Below the pieces are notes generated by a model that worked only from the letters and a program-made list of their open reading frames with translations, searched no databases and was not told the origin of the DNA. Source: Oceanospirillaceae bacterium (GTDB taxonomy: Bacteria; Pseudomonadota; Gammaproteobacteria; Pseudomonadales; Balneatricaceae). Taken from it: DNA of 64,000 nucleotides. The position numbers were made by a program, and so were the translations under genes. Below, one piece after another: positions 21,749-32,296 of the stretch. Within the stretch, counting starts at the first letter, position 1, and every line of letters begins with the position of its first letter. The DNA is taken from positions 141,038 to 205,037 of the forward strand of contig JABSQZ010000008.1 in the NCBI GenBank assembly GCA_013215505.1, written 5' to 3'.

Positions 21749-22639
21749 GTGGCTAATCAACGCCGATTTACCGACATGCTTGCCGATAGCATGCCCAAAC
21801 TAGTACTAGCACCCTCTTTTTTGATTGTGATGGTCTGTATTTATGGCTACATCCTCTGGACTGTAGCACTCTCTTTCACCAAATCCAGAATGCTGCCACA
21901 GTGGAAATTTGTCGGCTTCGATCAATACAACAAACTTTTAAATAACGACCGCTGGGCGGTCTCCAGCGAAAACTTGGTCGTATTCGGTGGATTATTCATC
22001 ATTATTTGCCTGGTGATAGGCATTGGCATGGCGATTTTATTAGATCAGAAAATTCGTCAGGAAGGCCTGCTGCGCACCATTTATCTCTACCCGATGGCGA
22101 TTTCCTTTATCGTCACAGGCACCGCCTGGAAATGGTTGCTCAACCCAAGCATGGGTATTCAGAAGATCGTCCGCGAATGGGGCTTCGAAGATTTCACTTT
22201 CGACTGGTTGGTGAATTCTGAAATGGTGGTTTTCTGTCTGGTAATCGCAGCAGTGTGGCAATCATCGGGCTTTGTTATGGCACTTTTCCTCGCCGGTCTG
22301 CGCGGAGTCGACAGCGAGATGATTAAAGCGGCGCAATTAGACGGCGCCAGCATGCCGACTATCTATAGACGTATCATTTTACCTACCCTGAAACCGGTGT
22401 TTTTCAGCGCATTTGTTATTTTGTCACACATCGCCATTAAGAGTTTTGACTTAGTCACTGCCCTGACTGGCGGCGGACCAGGCTACAGCTCAGACCTACC
22501 AGCTAATTTCATGTACGCACATGCCTTTACCCGCTCACAAATGGGTTTAGGTGCCGCCAGCGGCGTGATGATGTTGGGCGGAGTATTAGCCATCTTAATA
22601 CCCTACCTCTATTCTGAGTTGAGAGGTAAAAAACAATGA
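21749..22639 (+). CDS. gtsB: Sugar ABC transporter permease (GtsB-like)
   Basis: 296 residues from GTG 21749 (MANQRRFTDMLADS), chosen because AGGTGA lies 5 nt upstream; a GTG three codons earlier is the alternative. Six predicted membrane segments and the MalF-type EAA loop near residues 205-220 (AAQLDGASMPTIYRRIILP) that contacts the ATPase. Half of the permease channel in the inner membrane. Its TGA overlaps the gtsC ATG (ATGA). Confidence 0.85.
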   Translation: MANQRRFTDMLADSMPKLVLAPSFLIVMVCIYGYILWTVALSFTKSRMLPQWKFVGFDQYNKLLNNDRWAVSSENLVVFGGLFIIICLVIGIGMAILLDQKIRQEGLLRTIYLYPMAISFIVTGTAWKWLLNPSMGIQKIVREWGFEDFTFDWLVNSEMVVFCLVIAAVWQSSGFVMALFLAGLRGVDSEMIKAAQLDGASMPTIYRRIILPTLKPVFFSAFVILSHIAIKSFDLVTALTGGGPGYSSDLPANFMYAHAFTRSQMGLGAASGVMMLGGVLAILIPYLYSELRGKKQ

Positions 22640-23595
22640 AAAAGACCTACAATTTAAGCTACAGTGCCAATGGCACAAAAAATCTATCGCTGCTGGGCTC
22701 TGTAAAAGATAAAGCTAATCGCTACCTGCAACAGCGCTCCATTGTCCAACACTTGTTGCGTATTCTCTTATACAGCGTTTTACTATTTATGGCCCTCATT
22801 TACCTGTTACCACTGTTAGTGATGGTGATGAACTCACTTAAAGATGTCGAAGAGATTCGCAACGGATCACTGTTGGCCCTGCCCAAAGATCCGAGCCTCG
22901 CCGCCTGGGCAAAGGCCTGGGGCTCCGCCTGTACCGGTAGCACCTGCGAGGGCATAGCGCCTTTCTTCATCAATTCTTTTAAAATTGTTCTCCCGGCAGT
23001 GGCTATCTCGACAATACTGGGTGCATTAAACGGTTACGTACTGTCAATGTGGCGTTTTAAGGGCAGTGATTTATTTTTCGGACTGCTGTTGTTTGGATGC
23101 TTCATCCCCTTCCAGGTGGTGCTAATTCCCATGGCGATGACTTTGGGTTGGCTGGGACTGGCCAGCAGTGCCAGTGGTTTGATTTTGGTGCACGTGATAT
23201 ACGGCATGGCCTTCACTACGCTATTTTTCCGCAATTACTATGTCGGATTACCCAGAGAGCTGATCAGTGCCGCCAAGATCGATGGGGCGGGTTTCTTCCT
23301 GATCTTCTGGCGAATTATCTTACCGCTGTCGCCGCCAATTATTGTGGTCACGGTAATCTGGCAATTTACCCAGATATGGAATGACTTTCTGTTTGGCGTA
23401 GTCTTCTCCGGCGCCGATAACTTACCAGTGACGGTCGCATTAAATAACTTAGTAAATACCAGTTTTGGTGGTAAAGAATATAACGTAGACATGGCAGCGG
23501 CCTTACTAGCAGCCCTACCGACTATAGTCGTCTATGTTTTTGCCGGTAAATATTTTGTACGTGGCCTATCCGCCGGTGCAGTAAAAGGAGCATAA
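22636..23595 (+). CDS. gtsC: Sugar ABC transporter permease (GtsC-like)
   Basis: 319 residues, MalG-type second permease. Cytosolic N-terminus of about 45 residues, then six membrane segments; the EAA loop is [20 protein letters not shown] at about residues 211-230. The N-terminal part between TM1 and TM2 ([16 protein letters not shown]) is typical of carbohydrate permeases. Start overlaps gtsB by 4 bp, so translation is coupled. The ATPase gene begins 1 bp after the stop. Confidence 0.86.
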   Translation: MKKTYNLSYSANGTKNLSLLGSVKDKANRYLQQRSIVQHLLRILLYSVLLFMALIYLLPLLVMVMNSLKDVEEIRNGSLLALPKDPSLAAWAKAWGSACTGSTCEGIAPFFINSFKIVLPAVAISTILGALNGYVLSMWRFKGSDLFFGLLLFGCFIPFQVVLIPMAMTLGWLGLASSASGLILVHVIYGMAFTTLFFRNYYVGLPRELISAAKIDGAGFFLIFWRIILPLSPPIIVVTVIWQFTQIWNDFLFGVVFSGADNLPVTVALNNLVNTSFGGKEYNVDMAAALLAALPTIVVYVFAGKYFVRGLSAGAVKGA

Positions 23596-23596
23596 G

Positions 23597-24691
23597 ATGG
23601 CTGCATTATCTATTGAAAACGTCAAAAAGAGCTACGGTTCAACGCAAGTTTTAAAAGGTATCAATATCGACATTGAGAAAGGTGAATTCCTGGTTCTGAT
23701 CGGCCCCTCAGGTTGTGGTAAGTCGACCATGATGAACAGCATAGCCGGTCTGGAATCCATCTCTGAAGGGCGAATTCTAATTGGCGGCAAGGATGTTACC
23801 CACGCCAACCCTAAAGACCGCGACATCGCTATGGTGTTTCAATCTTATGCGCTGTATCCGAATATGACGGTCAGAGGCAATATCTCCTTTGGTCTGGAAG
23901 TGCGCAAAATGCCCAAACCCGAGCGCGAGAAACAAGTGCAAAAGGTGGCCCAATTGCTGCAAATCGAGCACTTGTTAGATCGCAAGCCGGCGCAGTTATC
24001 TGGAGGACAGCGCCAGCGAGTGGCAATGGGGCGGGCACTGGCCAGAGAGCCGAAGATCTATTTATTTGATGAACCGCTGTCTAATCTGGATGCAAAATTA
24101 CGTGTTGAAATGCGCGCTGAAATCAAGAAACTGCACCAGCGCTTAGGGACCACCATAGTCTACGTGACCCACGATCAAGTAGAGGCGATGACCCTGGCGG
24201 ATAGAATCGCAGTAATGCGCGATGGCCTGTTACAGCAACTTGCCAGTCCACAGGAGGTTTACGACCGCCCTGCTAACTTATTTGTCGCCGGTTTTATGGG
24301 GTCTCCACCAATGAATTTCATTGATGTGACTATCCAGAACAGCGACAGCTTAATCATTAGCGATACAGAACAACATCAACTGCCTATACCTGAAGGTTAC
24401 GATCTCAGCAGTTATATTGGCAAAAAAGTAATTTTAGGCATCCGCCCGGAGATGATCACTGAACCTTTGCAACACAAAGCCGATCTCAGGGAAGTTTGTG
24501 TCTTGAAACTTAAAACACTGCTAACAGAGGCTATGGGAGCGGATACTATGGTATTGACCCAATTGGGAGAGAAAGAACTAAATTGTCGAATAAACCCTGG
24601 CCATCAAGTACAAATGAATCAGTATTCTGACTTTATGTTTGATATGAGCAAGGCAGTGTTTTTCGATCCACAGACTGAGAATTTGATCTAA
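23597..24691 (+). CDS. gtsD: Sugar ABC transporter ATPase (GtsD/MalK/UgpC type)
   Basis: 364 residues. Nucleotide-binding domain with Walker [12 protein letters not shown] (about 36-46), Q-loop FQSYALYP, signature [15 protein letters not shown], Walker [13 protein letters not shown] and switch His in VTHDQ. The C-terminal MalK-type regulatory OB domain (about 240-364) includes LGIRPEMI. Powers import through GtsBC and may support other sugar permeases of this class. AAGGAG at 23585 is a strong ribosome-binding site. Confidence 0.9.
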   Translation: MAALSIENVKKSYGSTQVLKGINIDIEKGEFLVLIGPSGCGKSTMMNSIAGLESISEGRILIGGKDVTHANPKDRDIAMVFQSYALYPNMTVRGNISFGLEVRKMPKPEREKQVQKVAQLLQIEHLLDRKPAQLSGGQRQRVAMGRALAREPKIYLFDEPLSNLDAKLRVEMRAEIKKLHQRLGTTIVYVTHDQVEAMTLADRIAVMRDGLLQQLASPQEVYDRPANLFVAGFMGSPPMNFIDVTIQNSDSLIISDTEQHQLPIPEGYDLSSYIGKKVILGIRPEMITEPLQHKADLREVCVLKLKTLLTEAMGADTMVLTQLGEKELNCRINPGHQVQMNQYSDFMFDMSKAVFFDPQTENLI

Positions 24692-24770
24692 GCAATATAC
24701 AATTAAGTCCAGGAGACGCTGTTAGTCTGTATCGACTTTCAGCTACTTTCTAGTACTTCACAGACAGAGT

Positions 24771-24813
24771 TAAAAAACGTCGGGCATCAGATCTTTCGCC
24801 TTTGTCCGGCGTT
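24771..24813 (-). terminator. Terminator for binding-protein gene 24828-25598
   Basis: Stem 24776-24786 with 24803-24813 (AACGTCGGGCA / TGTCCGGCGTT, two G-U pairs). On the minus strand the stem is followed by TTTTTT (complement of 24772-24777). It also separates the converging gtsD gene. Confidence 0.65.
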
Positions 24814-24827
24814 GAATATAAATTGGA

Positions 24828-25598
24828 TCATGGGCTAGAATCATTATACTTAGATAAAATTTTATCTAACATGCCTTTACTTTTAGCCTGTGCAAAGGCC
24901 TTCTTCAGCAACTGGTGAACCGCAACTGGCACAGACTTTTTACTCACTCCAATATAGACAAAGTCTCGATTGAGAATCAGCGGCTGCACTTTATATTTGC
25001 TGCCATCTAATTTGTATTTAAGAATATAATTAGCGTTGTATTTATCGTTAAAAAAACCGGCTATTCGCTGCTTCTTTAACTTTCCAATATTAATCTCAGT
25101 CGAATTCGCCCGCTCGAATCGCTCTGCAAACTCAGAGTCTGTCTGCATTTTTTTTGCAAATTCTGTTCCGTAATAAGCCCCTCTGAGAATGCCAATACGT
25201 TTGTCTAAATTTTTTATGTCATCGAGACTGGTAATTTGTGCAGGTAACTCTCTGCTGGCAACCAAAATCATGGTTTCGTCGCGCAACGGTCCGATAAAAT
25301 GCAAATACTTTTGCCGCTCTGCGGTTATCGACATATTCAACATAATGTCTAAGCCACCATGCTCCATTAAGTACAGAGATCGTTTCCAGGTTAAATTCTG
25401 GTACTGCGCGCTACAGTTAGCCTCCTGCAACACCGCCTGAATCAACTCTACGGCCATGCCATGCCATTGCCCCTGCTGATCTTGAATAAATTGCGGGGCA
25501 AAATCAAAAACTCTGACACTGAGTTTACATTCCCCACTACTAAACATAGAAGCTGAAGAAAGCAGCGCCAAACTCAGTATTTTCAATTTTTTAAGCAT
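24828..25598 (-). CDS. Periplasmic solute-binding protein, family 3 (tandem paralogue A)
   Basis: 256 residues with signal peptide (about 1-22) and SBP_bac_3 fold: FDFAPQFIQDQQGQWHGMAVELIQAVL, then WKRSLYLMEHGGLDIMLNMS and FIGPLRDETM. Shares many aligned motifs with the next gene upstream (25749-26498): WKR-x-L-x-L-x-x-HGG-x-D, FIGPxRDE, LRGxYYGxxFA, and EFAxxFExA. No transporter genes are next to it, so ligand and partner are unknown. The ATG at 25598 heads a standard signal sequence. Ends near a terminator at 24771-24813. Confidence 0.8.
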   Translation of the reverse strand: MLKKLKILSLALLSSASMFSSGECKLSVRVFDFAPQFIQDQQGQWHGMAVELIQAVLQEANCSAQYQNLTWKRSLYLMEHGGLDIMLNMSITAERQKYLHFIGPLRDETMILVASRELPAQITSLDDIKNLDKRIGILRGAYYGTEFAKKMQTDSEFAERFERANSTEINIGKLKKQRIAGFFNDKYNANYILKYKLDGSKYKVQPLILNRDFVYIGVSKKSVPVAVHQLLKKAFAQAKSKGMLDKILSKYNDSSP

Positions 25599-25748
25599 AA
25601 TAATGGCATCGATTTTAGGTTAAAGCTTATTAGTAACTGCGTTATTGCTAGATAATCCAATATCATAGACCTATTTTTGGCACAGCAAAAGAAATCTAGA
25701 GCACTCGTCTAAATATAGAAGACAGTGTTGGCATTACAACGCATTAGC

Positions 25749-26498
25749 CTAATTATATTTAGCTTTTATTCGATCTAAGTCACCATTTTTTTGCAATCTT
25801 TGCAGAGCCGCTCGCAGCTTATTGATAGTATCCTGGGAGATAGCTTTCCTGCTAAAGCCAAAATACACTACATCCTGATTGAGCAGAAATTTGTGTACTT
25901 TATAATTATCATCAATATTTTGTAGACGCAGTTTATAAATCCCATTGTATTTATCAGTCGCTATGGCTGACAAGCGTCGATTTTGTAGTTTGAGTAAATT
26001 TGTATCCTCGTTGTCAGCCGTCTCAAATTTGTCGGCAAACTCTGTGTCAGACTGATATTTTTCAGCAAAACTCGCTCCGTAATAGACCCCACGTAAGTAA
26101 CCAATACGTTTAGGTAAACTCTTTAAATCCTCCAATTCAGTCAACTGATACTGACTGTCACGGTCGACGATTAAACCAATGCTCTCATCGCGCATGGGTC
26201 CGATAAAGTAAGTGTATTTTTCTCGCTCGCGATTAAAGCTAAGTCCGGAAATCATATCGACACCACCGTGCTTCAGTAAATGCAGGCCACGCTTCCAGGG
26301 CATAAGTGTATATGTCACCTCACACTGTGCCTCGTCAAACACAGCTTTAGCCAACTCCACATCTAACCCAGTCCAGTTATCTTGAGTGTCTTGCATCATA
26401 TAAGGGGGAAAGTCGGCCACTCGATAAGTGATTTGACAGTGGCCCAAAGAAGTTGCGGGGAGAGCCAACAGCAGCAGTACCAGAGTATATTTTAGCAT
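25749..26498 (-). CDS. Periplasmic solute-binding protein, family 3 (tandem paralogue B)
   Basis: 249 residues; signal peptide to about residue 19 (LPATSLGHC), then ITYRVADFPPYMMQDTQDNW, WKRGLHLLKHGGVDM, FIGPMRDESIG and YLRGVYYGASFAEK. Clearly duplicated with the gene just downstream on the same strand, 150 bp apart. Binding site residues suggest an amino-acid-like ligand but this cannot be settled from sequence. No permease or ATPase partners are adjacent. Confidence 0.8.
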   Translation of the reverse strand: MLKYTLVLLLLALPATSLGHCQITYRVADFPPYMMQDTQDNWTGLDVELAKAVFDEAQCEVTYTLMPWKRGLHLLKHGGVDMISGLSFNREREKYTYFIGPMRDESIGLIVDRDSQYQLTELEDLKSLPKRIGYLRGVYYGASFAEKYQSDTEFADKFETADNEDTNLLKLQNRRLSAIATDKYNGIYKLRLQNIDDNYKVHKFLLNQDVVYFGFSRKAISQDTINKLRAALQRLQKNGDLDRIKAKYN

Positions 26499-26670
26499 TA
26501 CAGAGTCTCAAGAATTGCGTTCATGCTAGAGCGGATTCTGCAGCGGGAGTAATAGCGGGAATGGGTAATCATCAATGCTTCAAATGTGTTAAAAGAGGTG
26601 AAAAATACTATACTGAGCCTAAACAAATCCAGCAATACGATTATTTTGTAATTACTTAATAAGCCTGTAT

Positions 26671-26742
26671 CTTGGTTGAGCCAAGAATCACAAGCAATTG
26701 CTGTGCAGGGTTTGAAAAACCTGCAATTCTGTTAGAGAATTG
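26671..26742. other. Cluster of three small stem-loops
   Basis: TCTTGG/CCAAGA (26671-26687), TGCAGG/CCTGCA (26704-26725) and CAATTCT/AGAATTG (26724-26742). On the minus strand, the last one is followed by CAGGTTTTT and could terminate the gene ending at 26765. Confidence 0.4.
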
Positions 26743-26764
26743 ACTGGGCTGATTCATTAATTGG

Positions 26765-27322
26765 CTAATTCAACACCGCTTCCACTGTTGCTTTTGCCTG
26801 AACTTCAACAGCATCTGCAGTGGAGGTAGAAAGTGAAAATTTCTGCCTGGTGTTATCTGTAAGGTTAGTGCGGGTGTAACTGATGAAATGCATCGGCCCA
26901 CGCTGGGTCTGCAAGGTTTCATCTTGTTCTTTAATCGAGTCAAAACCCGTTGCAGCTTCTTCTAACAAGCTAATGAATGCGCGCTCTATCTCGTTTATCT
27001 TTACCCTTTGAGCATAGACAGTACAGTTATTGTCACGGTCTATTGAGACCAAAAAATTACCTATTGTATTGGGGATTACCCAGACTGTGCCAGGTTTTCT
27101 ATGCAGAAAATACTCAGCTTTTTGTGCTGAGAGTTCAGGCACTTGCCCCTGGGCAAAGCGCTCCCGTAAAGCATCCATATTAGCGGCATTAACAACACAA
27201 GTTTTAGCGTACAACTGGGTAAAGAATTCAGTAGTCTTGGTCGGCACATCGGCGATAGCTGTGGTACTGCCAAATACCACAGTGGTGGCTAACATCGCTA
27301 AAGTACACAACTTATTTGCCAT
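26765..27322 (-). CDS. Conserved secreted protein of unknown function
   Basis: 185 residues from ATG 27322, chosen because GAGG lies 6 nt upstream and a clean signal peptide follows (MANKLCTLAMLATTVVFGSTTAIA, cleavage about residue 24). The mature part begins DVPTKTTEFFTQLYAKTC and has two cysteines (about 42 and 87) that could form a disulfide in the periplasm. No catalytic motif is recognised. It resembles small periplasmic proteins found near sensory genes, but I cannot name a family with certainty. Confidence 0.65.
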   Translation of the reverse strand: MANKLCTLAMLATTVVFGSTTAIADVPTKTTEFFTQLYAKTCVVNAANMDALRERFAQGQVPELSAQKAEYFLHRKPGTVWVIPNTIGNFLVSIDRDNNCTVYAQRVKINEIERAFISLLEEAATGFDSIKEQDETLQTQRGPMHFISYTRTNLTDNTRQKFSLSTSTADAVEVQAKATVEAVLN

Positions 27323-27486
27323 AGGAAACCTCAATAAATGTCTGATAATGGGAATATTAGGGAACTCTAACAGCTGCAGATTATATAGCATAGACACCGC
27401 GCTTGTCGGTTAATGTTTAACTCAACAGTGGCTAATCCCTTGGTGTATAATCCTCGCACACCATAAACTCACTCAAGGCCAAACTT

Positions 27487-27873
27487 ATGTCAGTATCACT
27501 CTCCACTTTAGACAACTACGATTCAGAGCAACGCTATCAATATTTTATCGAGAGTGCGGTAGCCAATCAGGAGATCTGGATACTGACTGACCAGCAGGGC
27601 TGCGTGATGCTCAATAGTGAAGATGAAGACTGTGTACCGGTTTGGCCCAGCTGTGAAGCAGCGCAAGCCTGGGCTACTGGTGAATGGCAGGACTGCCAGG
27701 GAGAAGCCATTGGCTTAAAAGCCTGGCAGCAGCGCTGGAGTGATGGTTTGGAAGAAGATGAGTTGCATGTGGTGGTATTTCCCAATACCCAACTTGAAGG
27801 CACTGTGTTGCACCCCCATGAGCTGGAGGCAGATTTACGCAGAGAGATCAAAAAGCACAACAAGAAGAAATAG
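27487..27873 (+). CDS. DUF2750 family protein
   Basis: 128 residues, acidic, soluble. YQYFIESAVANQEIWILTDQQGCVML followed by PVWPSCEAAQAWATGEW matches the DUF2750 family, which has no established function. The C-terminus is basic and lysine-rich (KKHNKKK). It stands alone between two minus-strand genes and ends in a strong bidirectional terminator. Confidence 0.75.
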   Translation: MSVSLSTLDNYDSEQRYQYFIESAVANQEIWILTDQQGCVMLNSEDEDCVPVWPSCEAAQAWATGEWQDCQGEAIGLKAWQQRWSDGLEEDELHVVVFPNTQLEGTVLHPHELEADLRREIKKHNKKK

Positions 27874-27896
27874 CCTTGATAACGGCACGACAGACT

Positions 27897-27932
27897 TATA
27901 CACAGCCCATTTGCGGGCTCGGGCTGTGTATA
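27897..27932. terminator. Bidirectional terminator
   Basis: Perfect 12-bp stem TATACACAGCCC (27897-27908) / GGGCTGTGTATA (27921-27932) with a 12-nt loop, between converging DUF2750 and deaminase genes. The left arm overlaps a TTATACACA DnaA-box-like 9-mer (27896-27904). Confidence 0.75.
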
Positions 27933-27986
27933 TTTCAGTGCATACTTTTACCCACAGCACTCACCCATTAATGGCTTGTGTGTAAG

Positions 27987-29036
<1,050 letters not shown>

Positions 29037-29104
29037 TTAATCGCATGCTCCATAGGGACATTATCTTTATACATGGCCAGTCATGTTGCGACCAGCCATT
29101 GGCT

Positions 29105-30064
29105 CTATTTTTCGAAGTATTCATAGGTATCGGCAAAGCGCGATAATAAATACTCTCCGGCACTGATCGCGGTATATTTTGCTGGATTGCCACTATCGTA
29201 ACAGCCGGCTAAAGCCTCGATCTTAGTATCGAAATTCGGCTCGACAAAAAAGGGCATTGAATAGCGCTCTGCACCGCTGGGATTAATAACTCGGTGAGGC
29301 GTTGAGCTATATCTGTCGTTGCTCCAACGCGCCATCATATCGCCGATGTTAATGACAAAACTATTCGCCACTGGTGGTGCATCCAGCCAATTACCGGACC
29401 GGTCTTGTACTTGTAAACCGCCGATTTGATCCTGATGCAAAATAGTAATACAGCCGTAGTCAGTATGCGCTCCCGCCCCGAGTTGTTCGCTCTGTTGTTT
29501 GCTCTCCAGCGGTGGGTAGTGAATAAAGCGCAATACGCTGATAGGTTCAGAAAACTGTTGCGAAAAAAAATGCGGCTGCAACTTTAAGGCGATGGCCAGG
29601 GCCCGTAATATAGTTTTACCTAGCGCAATCATATCCCAGTAGTGAGTCTCTACTAACTCTTGAAAGCCCGCTATGTCTGGGTATTGATTAGTACCATGGA
29701 GAGGTTTCTGGGCCATTACATCCGGGTGATCTGCGGCTAAATTACGGCCCATATCAAAGGTCTCTTTAAAATCTGCAGGCCTTTTGGGATCTAACTGCTC
29801 AGTGCCAAAACTGCCATAACCGCGATGATGACGAGTTTTAGTGATATCTATGGCCATTTTTTCAGCCATTGGCAAGGCAAAAAACTGCTGGTAAAGGGCG
29901 CTCAACTGCGCTATCCGCTCGCTGCTGATAGAGTGGCCTGTGACGTAAAAAAATCCGCTCTGTTGACAGGCCTGGTCCACTTCACTGGCGACATTTTGCC
30001 ACTGCTGCGAGTCATCGCTATACAGAGCAGAAATATCGATAATGGGGATATATGCTAAGCTCAT
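29105..30064 (-). CDS. 2-oxoglutarate/Fe(II) oxygenase, isopenicillin-N-synthase family
   Basis: 319 residues from ATG 30064 (GGAG upstream); an in-frame TTG 12 bp earlier is the alternative. N-terminal DIOX_N domain (YIPIIDISALY, SGFFYVTGHSI) and C-terminal 2OG-Fe(II) domain with Fe ligands HxD in AHTDYGC and His in STPHRV, and the 2OG-binding Arg in RYSMPFF. Oxidises a small substrate with O2 and 2-oxoglutarate; the substrate is unknown. It lies between BMP-type binding protein and adenine deaminase genes, which suggests a purine or nucleoside-related role. From memory a similar oxidoreductase sits next to adenine deaminase in Pseudomonas. Confidence 0.85.
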   Translation of the reverse strand: MSLAYIPIIDISALYSDDSQQWQNVASEVDQACQQSGFFYVTGHSISSERIAQLSALYQQFFALPMAEKMAIDITKTRHHRGYGSFGTEQLDPKRPADFKETFDMGRNLAADHPDVMAQKPLHGTNQYPDIAGFQELVETHYWDMIALGKTILRALAIALKLQPHFFSQQFSEPISVLRFIHYPPLESKQQSEQLGAGAHTDYGCITILHQDQIGGLQVQDRSGNWLDAPPVANSFVINIGDMMARWSNDRYSSTPHRVINPSGAERYSMPFFVEPNFDTKIEALAGCYDSGNPAKYTAISAGEYLLSRFADTYEYFEK

Positions 30065-30136
30065 AATATGCTCCAACGGCGATCTATGAAGTCACCTTGA
30101 TTAAACGCCAGCGAAAACGACTACTGTCAAAAACAG

Positions 30137-30172
30137 ACAAGCTCTGCCCACTGCGCAGTAGGCAAAGCTTGT
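30137..30172 (-). terminator. Terminator for BMP-family binding-protein gene
   Basis: Stem ACAAGCT-C-TGCC with GGCA-A-AGCTTGT (30137-30148 / 30161-30172). On the minus strand it is followed by CTGTTTTTG, so it ends the transcript of the gene at 30237-31316. Confidence 0.75.
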
Positions 30173-30236
30173 TGAGTGCACAAAGTGTGCTAAGCACTAT
30201 GCGCGGGCACAATTACCGCCCGCTATTTGTCTGCAT

Positions 30237-31316
30237 TTACTCAGGTACTGTAGCTTGTACGCCTTCCACATACCAGTTGATACTGACTAGCTCATTAAGG
30301 GGCATTCTCTCACCTGCTTTAACTTTAATCTCACCCGCCTGATTCTTGATCGGACCAGTAAAAGGGAAGAACTTACCGCTGGTGATGTCATCGACTAGCT
30401 GCTGTGCCTGTGTGGCAACTTCCGCTGGCATATTAGTAAAGGCTGGGATTTTAATATCTTCTTCAGCCATACCACCCCAGTAGTTTTCAGGCTTCCAGGT
30501 ACCGTCCATCACTTCTTGAGTCTTTCTGATGTACAGGGCTGCCCAGTCATCCACTACCGACATCAAATGCGCCTTGGGACCAAAGCTAGACATGTCTGAA
30601 GCTTGACCAACGGCGTAAACGCCACGACGCTCTGCCGCTTGCATTGCAGCCGGGCTATCAGTGTGCTGCAAGATAACATCAACACCTTGATCGATCATCA
30701 CATTGGCAGCGTCGGCTTCTTTACCTGGATCAAACCAGCTGTTTACCCAGATAATTTTCATCTCAGCTTTAGGATTGTACTTTTGCAGCGCCAACTGCAC
30801 AGTATTGATATCGCGAATGACTTCCGGGATAGGGAAAGAGGCGATATAACCAATCTTATTGCTCTTGGTCATTTTAGCGGCGACAAAACCTGCTACGTAA
30901 CGTCCTTCAAAGGTTTTTGAAAGGTAGTTACCGGCATTTTTAGCCGTTTTATAGCCAGTAGCGTGCTCAAAGGTAACGTTCTTGAACGTTTTAGCCACTT
31001 TTATAGTCGGGTTCATGTAACCGAAAGAAGTAGTAAAAATCAACTTATTACCGGACTTGGCCAAGTTGCGGATAACCCGCTCGGCATCTGCTCCCTCTGG
31101 AACGGATTCAACAAAAGTGGTTTTAACTTTGTCACCGAAATGCTTTTCAACGGCTAAACGCCCTTGATCGTGTTGGTAACTCCAACCGTGATCGCCTACG
31201 GGTCCGACATAAACGAAACCGATTTTAAGGGGATCAGCAGCTTGAGCTATGCCGGCTGTCGCCAGGCTCAAGCCTAAAACTGCGCCAGTTAATAACTTTT
31301 TTACGCTCTGTTTCAT
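30237..31316 (-). CDS. BMP family nucleoside-type binding protein
   Basis: 359 residues with signal peptide ending AGIAQA (about residue 26) and the mature start ADPLKIGFVYVGPVGDHGWSYQHD, the hallmark of the BMP/Med family that binds nucleosides or purine-like ligands for ABC uptake. No lipobox cysteine, so probably periplasmic, not a lipoprotein. Its likely partners, ATPase and two permeases, are encoded upstream at 33667-37282, separated by the amidohydrolase and gpt genes. Terminators on both sides suggest its own, higher expression level. Confidence 0.88.
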   Translation of the reverse strand: MKQSVKKLLTGAVLGLSLATAGIAQAADPLKIGFVYVGPVGDHGWSYQHDQGRLAVEKHFGDKVKTTFVESVPEGADAERVIRNLAKSGNKLIFTTSFGYMNPTIKVAKTFKNVTFEHATGYKTAKNAGNYLSKTFEGRYVAGFVAAKMTKSNKIGYIASFPIPEVIRDINTVQLALQKYNPKAEMKIIWVNSWFDPGKEADAANVMIDQGVDVILQHTDSPAAMQAAERRGVYAVGQASDMSSFGPKAHLMSVVDDWAALYIRKTQEVMDGTWKPENYWGGMAEEDIKIPAFTNMPAEVATQAQQLVDDITSGKFFPFTGPIKNQAGEIKVKAGERMPLNELVSINWYVEGVQATVPE

Positions 31317-31397
31317 TTTCTGTATCCTTTTTTATGTTATCTATGGATATGTTTGTTTACTCTCTGTCGAGAATTTTTTGCGGGTTGTTCTTTAAAA

Positions 31398-31424
31398 CAA
31401 CAAGGTTACTAAATCACCTTGTTG
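31398..31424. terminator. Terminator between gpt and binding-protein gene
   Basis: Perfect 9-bp stem CAACAAGGT / ACCTTGTTG with a 9-nt loop, followed on the minus strand by TTTTAAAG. Separates gpt from the downstream binding-protein gene; a T-run also follows on the plus strand. Confidence 0.65.
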
Positions 31425-31450
31425 CCAGGAATTTTTTTATTTTTCCGCAC

Positions 31451-31945
31451 TTACTTTCTATCTGCCAGAGGAGTCGAGAATGAATATTCCATATCCCAGG
31501 GAAAACGGATCCAAGTGTCTTGACTCACCTCAGTAATGAAAGTATCCACTAGCGGCTTGCCAGAAGGTTTAGCGTAGACAGTGGCGAAGTGCGCTTTAGG
31601 CAATAATTCTCTGACATACTTTGCGGTTTTCCCGGTATCCACTAAATCATCTACCAGTAGCATACCCTCGCCGTCGCCAGCGGCAGCTTTCAATAACTGT
31701 AATTCGCCCTGAGACTTATCGCCATCAGATTCGCCAGAGCTATAGCTTGAGATACAAACGGTATCTATCAAGCGAATATCCATCTCACGGGCCAGGATGG
31801 CCGCCGGTACTAATCCACCACGGGTAATAGCAATAATTCCTTTCCAGGGACCCATCTCCAGCAAACGCCACGAAAGTGCTCTGGAGTTTCTGTGTAACTC
31901 TTCCCAGGAAACGGGAAAATCTCTGTTATAAGGTGTAGCCGACAT
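31451..31945 (-). CDS. gpt: Xanthine-guanine phosphoribosyltransferase
   Basis: 164 residues from ATG 31945 (GGAG 7 nt upstream). Type-I PRTase with PRPP-binding loop [14 protein letters not shown] and conserved blocks [28 protein letters not shown], and the C-terminal [10 protein letters not shown]; closely matches E. coli Gpt layout. Converts xanthine, guanine (and hypoxanthine) plus PRPP to nucleotides at the inner membrane face. It would use the products of the neighbouring deaminases: xanthine and hypoxanthine. Confidence 0.93.
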   Translation of the reverse strand: MSATPYNRDFPVSWEELHRNSRALSWRLLEMGPWKGIIAITRGGLVPAAILAREMDIRLIDTVCISSYSSGESDGDKSQGELQLLKAAAGDGEGMLLVDDLVDTGKTAKYVRELLPKAHFATVYAKPSGKPLVDTFITEVSQDTWIRFPWDMEYSFSTPLADRK

Positions 31946-32296
31946 GTAAAACTCCGTAGTCTTTATTGCCCTGGCAAGCACTAATGGCTGCCGGGAATTA
32001 CTGTAGCAAAAGCTGATTCAGACCTGACAAGTTAATCGCCATCAAGATCTGACCATTTGAGAAAAACTATAATACCTGATTGTGTATTTGTTTATAACAA
32101 TTGCCACTGCTACTTTGGTCTTGAATTCAATTACCGCATCAGTTTAGCCACTAACTTTTTCGGCAAACGCTTAACTGCCGCCAACAGTAGATAATCAGAT
32201 TCACTGCATCACACTTCTGTTCAATTAATTACTGCAGTTTAGCCCTGCCATCAGTGGATGGCTGATATTGGCTAAAGCACTCTGCTGCTAACTCAA
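31946..32296. other. Intergenic region with copies of a gene tail
   Basis: 351 bp, no intact gene. Two segments (32126-32168 and 32220-32249) resemble the 3' end and stop of the amidohydrolase gene (32291-32330). On the minus strand, 32126-32168 reads ...PKKLVAKLMR-stop while the gene ends ...AKKLVAKLH-stop. The rest should hold the gpt promoter; no clear -35/-10 pair was assigned. Confidence 0.45.

Noticed and set aside
27896-27904. DnaA-box-like 9-mer in the DUF2750 terminator
   Set aside because: Single occurrence explained by the terminator stem; too weak alone to claim function.
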